Source: Thinopyrum elongatum
Taxonomy: Eukaryota; Streptophyta; Magnoliopsida; Poales; Poaceae
Direction: 5' to 3'
DNA: 64,000 nucleotides
Assembly: GCA_011799875.1 (NCBI GenBank)
Contig: CM022303.1
Coordinates: forward strand, 64,684,171 to 64,748,170
This document shows, piece by piece, positions 58,814 to 64,000 of the stretch. A program made the translations under genes and the position numbers. The stretch's first letter is position 1; every line of letters starts with the position of its first letter. The notes below the pieces were generated by a model. The model made no database searches and was not told the DNA's origin. It worked only from the letters and a program-made list of their open reading frames with translations.

Positions 58814-59766
58814 GAACCCCACGCCCTTGATAGGCTAGTTTCCTTTGTTAATTATTACTTGCTTCCTGTTAACTGTTCCCATAATTTAGCTGCTTCCTAA
58901 TCAGTAACCTCACAGCCTCCATTTGCTTCCTAAAACTGCTTCCTAGAATTACGTCAAATCCCAGATTTTGCAGAAATAGTTTTAGAGAAGTACAATTAAA
59001 TTTCACTGATGGCAACATAATTTTTGTACCATGGAAGCGTTTTTCTTGATGCACGGAAGCATCATTTTCTAATGTGATGTGAACAATCTATTCGCATGGT
59101 AGGAAACATTTTTTCTGTTTGATTAATACATTAATTAGTAAGTGCTTTAGAAGCACCGTTTTTTAGGTGAAGAAGCATAATTTTCTAGTGAAATGGAACA
59201 TTTTAATAGCAAGAAAGCGGGTGTGGAAACAAAACAAGAAAGACGAAGAATTGAAATAAATCCACTCAGTATGAACAACAATGTTCAAATCTCTTGTTTA
59301 CCATAAAAATGAAACACTACTATAATGATATTATTTCTACTTTCGCCCGCTGACATCTCATTGCCTGTTGGATGGACTGGTCCTGGATAAGCATTCCACA
59401 TGACACAGGCTCCCTCTGGGCAACACTGTAGTCATCGACTAATAGCAGTTTCCTCCTGTTCACATCGCACTCAGTATCAACGTAACCTTGTTGGCGTTTT
59501 GCATAAACAAGAAGCATGGCTTAAGCCGTCTATATGTAGAAAAATAGTAAGAAACAAGGAAGCACACACTTGACCCAAAAAAATGCTTCCATTGTTTCAG
59601 GGACAAACAATTTAAATGGAATGCATGATCAAACAAACTGGTAATTGCTCCTCCTAGCTTCCTACTCGCTGTTGTGCGGGGTGTGATAATGCGGCCATGA
59701 AGTCATTGCATTTGGCAGAGCTCCTGATCAAGGTACACATTATCTTGGTGCATGAGCAACACATCA
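58814..59766. other. Unassigned AT-rich DNA left of the CACTA element
   Basis: Apart from the GAACC duplication, no known feature. It is rich in GAAGCA/TGCTTC words. A 65-codon open frame on the minus strand (59320-59517) has no domain I recognise. The same composition continues at 62373-63063, so the CACTA element inserted into one larger AT-rich block. Confidence 0.5.
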
Positions 59767-62369
59767 CACTAGTGGAAAACAGGGCTTTTGTCCCGGTTCC
59801 AGAGGGCCTTTAGTCCCGGTTCTGGAACCGGGACAAAAGGGTCGGGATTAAAGCTTCTAACCTTTAGTCCCGATTCGCTTACGAACCGGGACTAAAGGGG
59901 CTCCACGTGGCCGCCTGCTGCAGCGGGGCTGGAGGACCTTTAGTCCCGGTTGGTGACTAAAGGAATTTTTTTGATTTTTTTTTATTTTCAAATCTTTGAA
60001 TTATTTGACAATTTAATCTCTAATCACCCCTTCCTTCTCACTGCTTCAGAATTTAATCTCTAATCTCTAATCAGCACTCATTCCAAATCATCTAACTTCC
60101 TGTCCGGTCACCCATCCTCTCACTACTCCAGCCTGAGCACGCTTAACTTTCGAGTTCTATTCCCCCTAGTTTCCAAGTCTGCACTTGTTGTTTTTCTGAC
60201 AATACTAAGCTGTCAATCCTATTAACCCTTAAGAGTTGAACTTGAGCATTAAGCACCGTTTGAGTTTGAAACTATTATTCTAAAAAACAATAATTATTTA
60301 GTAACACTAATATTTCTTGAATAAGTAGTTTGACCAAAGTTTGACCAGATTTGACCATAGTTTGACCACAGTTTGACCAAAATTCAAAAAAACTAAAATA
60401 ATTATTTAGTAACACTAATATTTCTTGAATAAGTAGTTTGACCAGATTTAACCAAAATTCAAAAAAGCTGAAATTTGAGCATAACTTTTTTTTCTTTAAG
60501 AATTTGAGGATTCTAAAATTTGCAACACGGCCTACGACGGTCGAAATCGGATGCGGATTTTCATGCAGTTTTTTTGATATATTATGCGTTTTTTTTCGAC
60601 ATCGTATGCAAAAGATATGACCGTTTTACTTTTTCATAACATTTTTTTGCAAAACATGTCCAAATTTAAGTTTTTTAATTTTCCTAACTAGTAGATGTAG
60701 TAACATAACTACATCTCGAAGGATTTTAATTTTTGAAGTTTTATCATTTTCTTTTGTTTTTTACAAAACTGAAATCGTCGACTACATCTGCTAGCACCGT
60801 CCCAGCCAGAGTCACAACTAAGGTTAAACAAGCCAGAGTCACGTTCTATTAAAGTGGCAAAAAGAATTACTTTTAATATAGCAAAACTAATTCTATCAAC
60901 TATTATTAAAGGCTAAACAACTACTAATACAAAAATTTACCAAAATTAATATTAATTAATTATAAAAATTGATCTACTGTTGTCTAACAGAAGCATACTA
61001 TAACATGTTAAAATCTACAGAAAGAACTAACTAAAAATAATTGAAAACAATAATTAAAGGACTAAAACAACTATATAAGCAAAACAGTACTGTTTTAATT
61101 AAAATCATAATATAAATTATTCTAAAAATAACCAAATAAATCTTACTGTGACAACAATCTAACATGTGACTAGGAGCAAAAAGAATTAAATTAAAAATTA
61201 TTTTTAAACTCAAATTATTCATAATCTAGGGTTTGCAGCAAATTTGAACAAATTCATATTTAAATCATTCAAATTTGAAAACTAATGGCACAAACAGAAA
61301 CTAGACAAAATTCAATGACCTCCTCATTTTCATGGCACAAAATAAGTTTAAAAAAAATGAAATGCCTTTTGTAACAGATGAGTTTTCGTCCGAAACCCTG
61401 ATACTTCGAAAGAGATTATCCATTTTGTACACGAAGTGCATCCAGTTTTTGCCGTAACCCTGTCAACTTTTTTGCACATGCTATGTGGGTGAAATGATGA
61501 TACCATGCCAACTTTCAACCTTTTCAGAGTTCATTTGTAGTGCTTTTCAATTTCAGGGTCATTTAGCTCAAAAAAATAGTAAATGCATGAAAAATAGCAA
61601 ATAAAGTCAGAAAGGGTTGAAAATTGATGATGTGGCTTCGAATGGTGCATACTGAACGCACAAAAAGTCTGGAGTTGAAATAAGTTTAAAAAAATGAAAT
61701 GCCTTTGTAATAGATGAGTTTTCGTCCGAAACCCTGATACTTCAAAAGAGATTGTCCATTTTGTACACGAAGTGCATCCAGTTTTTGCCGTAACCCTCTC
61801 AATTTTTTTGCACATGCTATGTGGGTGAAAAGAATCTAACATATGACTAGGAGCAAAAAGAATTAAATTAAAAACTATTTTTAAACTCAAATTATTCACA
61901 ATCTAGGGTTTGAAGCAAATTTGAACAAATTCATATTTAAATCATTCAAATTTGAAAACTAATGGCACAAACAGAAACTAGACAAAATTTTGAATCTAAT
62001 GCAAAAAGAATCACTCAAAAACATCAAATATCCTAAAAGATATAAGCAATTTAAAACAGAAACTAAACACCACCAACCGGGACTAAAGCCTCAACCCCTT
62101 TAGTCCCGGTTCGTGGTTCGAACCGGGACTAAAGGTCTAACCTTTAGTCCCGGTTTGAGCCACGAACCGGGACTAAAGGGCATCGCACCCTTTAGTCCCA
62201 GTTCGTGGCTCAAACCGGGACTAAAGGTTCCATTTGAACCAGGACTAATTCCTGCCTAGCGCCCTAGCCGCTCGAACTTGGACTAATGCTTACATTAGTC
62301 CCGGTTCATAATGCAACCTGGACTAATGCTCCGATCCGGCTGTGACGAAAGCCCTGTTTTCTACTAGTG
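59767..62369. mobile_element. Non-autonomous CACTA (En/Spm) DNA transposon
   Basis: Left end CACTAGTGGAAAACAGGGC; right end GCCCTGTTTTCTACTAGTG is its near-perfect inverse. TCA flanks both sides (59764-59766, 62370-62372), the 3-bp duplication typical of the superfamily. Subterminal arrays of TTTAGTCCCGGTT and its inverse AACCGGGACTAAA, placed head-on, lie at 59800-59960 and 62085-62320. These are the expected transposase-binding repeats. The 2.6-kb interior is AT-rich, holds internal duplications and has no transposase, so it would need an autonomous partner. Confidence 0.95.
61156..61989. repeat. Nested direct repeats inside the CACTA element
   Basis: Two direct-repeat pairs in the order R1 (61156-61312), S1 (61340-61494), S2 (61678-61830), R2 (61833-61989). 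The R copies contain ATGTGACTAGGAGC and TCTAGGGTTTG; the S copies contain TGAGTTTTCGTCCGAAACCC. Each pair is highly similar, which points to repeated slippage or gap repair. Confidence 0.8.
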
Positions 62370-62372
62370 TCA

Positions 62373-63063
62373 GTCTGCTTTGTTAGCTTGAAGAAGTCAC
62401 TCATTCATGCATTGGTGCTTCAAGCATCAGTAAATTTTTCTTCCAACAAGATGGTGCTTCAAATACTCTCCAAATCACCCGGGAATTTCTTGAAACGAAA
62501 CATCAGTACAACTGAAGCAATGATTTTTATGATTGGAAACCTATAAGCAAGGTATGTTTGGTGAACTAGTGTGGAAGAACAACTGTAAGAACGAAGCAAT
62601 AATTTGGTATTTTGAAGCAATAATTAAGTAGGATGGAACCATACAATTAAATATACTAGCAAATGGCTTTGAAATCTTGTAATCTTAATTTTGATAAGCA
62701 TGGAAGAATAGTGCTATAATCGGCAACGACTATAGCGGTAGGAGAGATGTGGAATGAAAAATTAATATGCAAGCAAGCATCAACAATTTAGTATATGCAT
62801 TACTAGCAAGAAAGAGAGATCACACAGGTGACGAGAAATATAGTGCAAGATATTTGTTCAAATAAGTAAATAAGAATCTCTACACACCAGAAAAAATATA
62901 TTAAATCATGAAGCATGATTGTAATTCTATCTGTACATGAAAAGCATGGAAGAAGCGACTAGGTAGAATGGATGCTAATCAATGATCTTTATAGGTGAAC
63001 TGGAAGCATGGATGTTCTGAAACAATGCTCTGAATGAAAAGGCTAAGTACTTTGTCGAATATA
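62373..63063. other. Unassigned AT-rich DNA right of the CACTA element
   Basis: No gene or element end seen. It shows the same GAAGCA/TGCTTC-rich character as 58814-59766. It ends where the Helitron terminus abuts (63063 is the flanking base). Confidence 0.45.
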
Positions 63064-63390
63064 CTAGCATAGCCCGCGCGGCGGCACGCCGCGCCCGTCG
63101 ATACGTTGTATTTATATGGATCGTAAAGGGCATTGTTAATTTGTAACGATAGAATCGTCTATGGCTAGAACTCAGAAAGAGTATATGCAATGAGTTCAGT
63201 AATAAAAGATGGAAAAGGAGTACATTTATTGCAGTCCTGCATGGTACATACTGATGAACGGATGGGTACACGCTGATACATTACTGATAAGGTCTACTTA
63301 TTGACACCATATATAGTCCGTTCGATGGAACGTACCTATACGATGATGCAACTGCATGAAAGTAAATGATTGCAGATCGCCCTAGTTGAG

Positions 63391-63642
63391 TTAAACCATC
63401 CTAGTGTAGCACCCTACAGGATTAGTGCATGTAACGAAATGGTAAAGAGCTTTTGCAAATTCCTGTACCCGTCCAATGGGTGGATTTACTCCTGTGTATG
63501 TAATGATGGGATCCTCACCACGAGGACGTCGGGGGAACATGCGAAGAGGTACCGCATCGGAAAAATTGTTGCTTATTTTCGCCAAGATCATTGCTTGTCT
63601 TACAAATTCATTATGTTGAGTACTTAATTGCTGGCGAGCCAT
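63391..63642 (-). CDS. Short open frame, 83 codons, unknown
   Basis: ATG (MARQQLSTQHNEFVRQ) to TAA, with a stop four codons upstream. It has a mixed, protein-like composition, including FPRRPRGEDPIITY, and lies inside the presumed Helitron. No domain recognised, no membrane segment. It may be an exon piece or chance; I do not assign a function. Confidence 0.2.
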   Translation of the reverse strand: MARQQLSTQHNEFVRQAMILAKISNNFSDAVPLRMFPRRPRGEDPIITYTGVNPPIGRVQEFAKALYHFVTCTNPVGCYTRMV

Positions 63643-63738
63643 GTTGAATTGTCATTGCTTGGTTCATTCTTTTTCTTGTGTTGTAAAAAGACTTTCCTTT
63701 AGTCGCAAAAAAAGACTTTCCTTTGCCACTTGAAGTGT

Positions 63739-63877
63739 TTAGTACTTGTAGTCGTTGATGGAGACATTGTAGTTTTCACAGATGTATTCCAGGGCCACTT
63801 GAGCAGCCTTTCTTTGGCTTCATCTTCTATTTCAGCCGGTTCTCCTATAAACGCCACAGGGGTTCCACTGAGGGCAC
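63739..63877 (-). pseudogene. Captured gene fragment, possibly a dsRNA-binding-domain end
   Basis: On the minus strand a splice-acceptor-like AACCAG precedes an open stretch reading TPVAFIGEPAEIEDEAKER. After a one-base slip it reads AAQVALEYICENYNVSIND and ends with a TAA at 63739-63741. The AKER.AAQVALEYI helix resembles the last helix of double-stranded RNA-binding domains, but this is a weak memory-based match. The frame break means it is not functional as it stands. Its place inside a Helitron suggests capture. Coding-like sequence may continue to 64000 and beyond. Confidence 0.35.
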
Positions 63878-64000
63878 CTGGTTTACATGGCGAACCTATT
63901 AGCGCACGAATCTACCATGTTTCCACGGCGGTTCGAATGGGTGTATGTCACAGCCAAGGCTGTGACGGACGTGCCCGCTCCGGCCACGTCCTCTTCTACG

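Larger units (their letters stand above)
63064..64000 (-). mobile_element. Helitron, 3' end on the minus strand; body runs off the window
   Basis: On the minus strand the sequence reads GCGCGGCGTGCCGCCGCGC (a strong hairpin, about 63076-63094), GGGCTATG, then CTAG followed by T. This is the Helitron 3' signature of a GC hairpin a few bases before CTRR at a T. The body would therefore extend to higher coordinates. No 5' TC end is seen before 64000, and no Rep/helicase coding is visible, so it is probably non-autonomous. Confidence 0.65.

Noticed and set aside
61031..61899. Open frames at 61031-61222 and 61531-61899 with the same start (MNNLSLKI..FNLILFAPSHML)
   Set aside because: The similarity comes from the R1/R2 direct repeats of the CACTA interior; AT-rich, no transposase motif.

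Overview
This is nuclear DNA of a grass, most likely a Triticeae cereal (wheat, barley or rye type). The signs are BARE1/WIS/Angela-style LTR ends (TG..GGAAATATGCCCTAGAGGC), Stowaway MITEs beginning CTCCCTCCGT, a CACTA element ending CACTAGTGGAAAACAGGGC, Helitron ends, and one intron-rich plant gene isolated among retrotransposons. No prokaryotic genes, rRNA, tRNA gene or CRISPR array is visible. Family names rest on motif recognition, not on a database search.

Layout: (1) 1-6898 is the 3' part of a very degraded Copia element with its 3' LTR, followed by a 623-bp LTR fragment of the same family (6899-7521). Both sit inside the 5' LTR of an Angela-like Copia element (7522-15043). (2) A 681-bp tandem duplication of old, gene-like sequence (15072-16157, continued at 31528-31785) is split by a Tork/TNT1-like Copia element (16158-31522, target duplication AGGAG). 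That element is itself split by a nearly intact minus-strand Copia element (17917-27562, target duplication TGTTC). (3) 31786-41198 is the gene island: a small Helitron, two Stowaway MITEs, and a complete 14-exon gene on the minus strand (CDS 34854-38891) for a 512-residue LMBR1/LIMR-family membrane protein, followed by its upstream region. (4) 41199-58813 is a Tekay/Del-like Gypsy element with 3.9-kb LTRs and target duplication GAACC. Its 3' LTR carries a second Gypsy LTR and a 5' half of a BARE/WIS-like Copia element, joined by a deletion. (5) 58814-64000 holds a 2.6-kb non-autonomous CACTA element (target duplication TCA) in unassigned AT-rich DNA, then the 3' end of a minus-strand Helitron that seems to carry a broken gene fragment.

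The only gene I judge functional is the LIMR gene. All retrotransposon polyproteins have at least one stop, frameshift or truncation. The nesting order can be read from target-site duplications: Angela-like element > family-D LTR fragment > degraded family-D element on the left; gene-like repeat > Tork-like > family-D element in the middle; Gypsy A > Gypsy B and BARE-like C > deletion on the right. I found no convincing new biological system. The most unusual items are the CCCGAAGGGCTGTCC repeat array and short palindromes inside family-D LTRs, the composite 3' LTR at 50119-58813, the intron-2 duplication in the LIMR gene, and the Helitron-borne gene fragment at the right edge.
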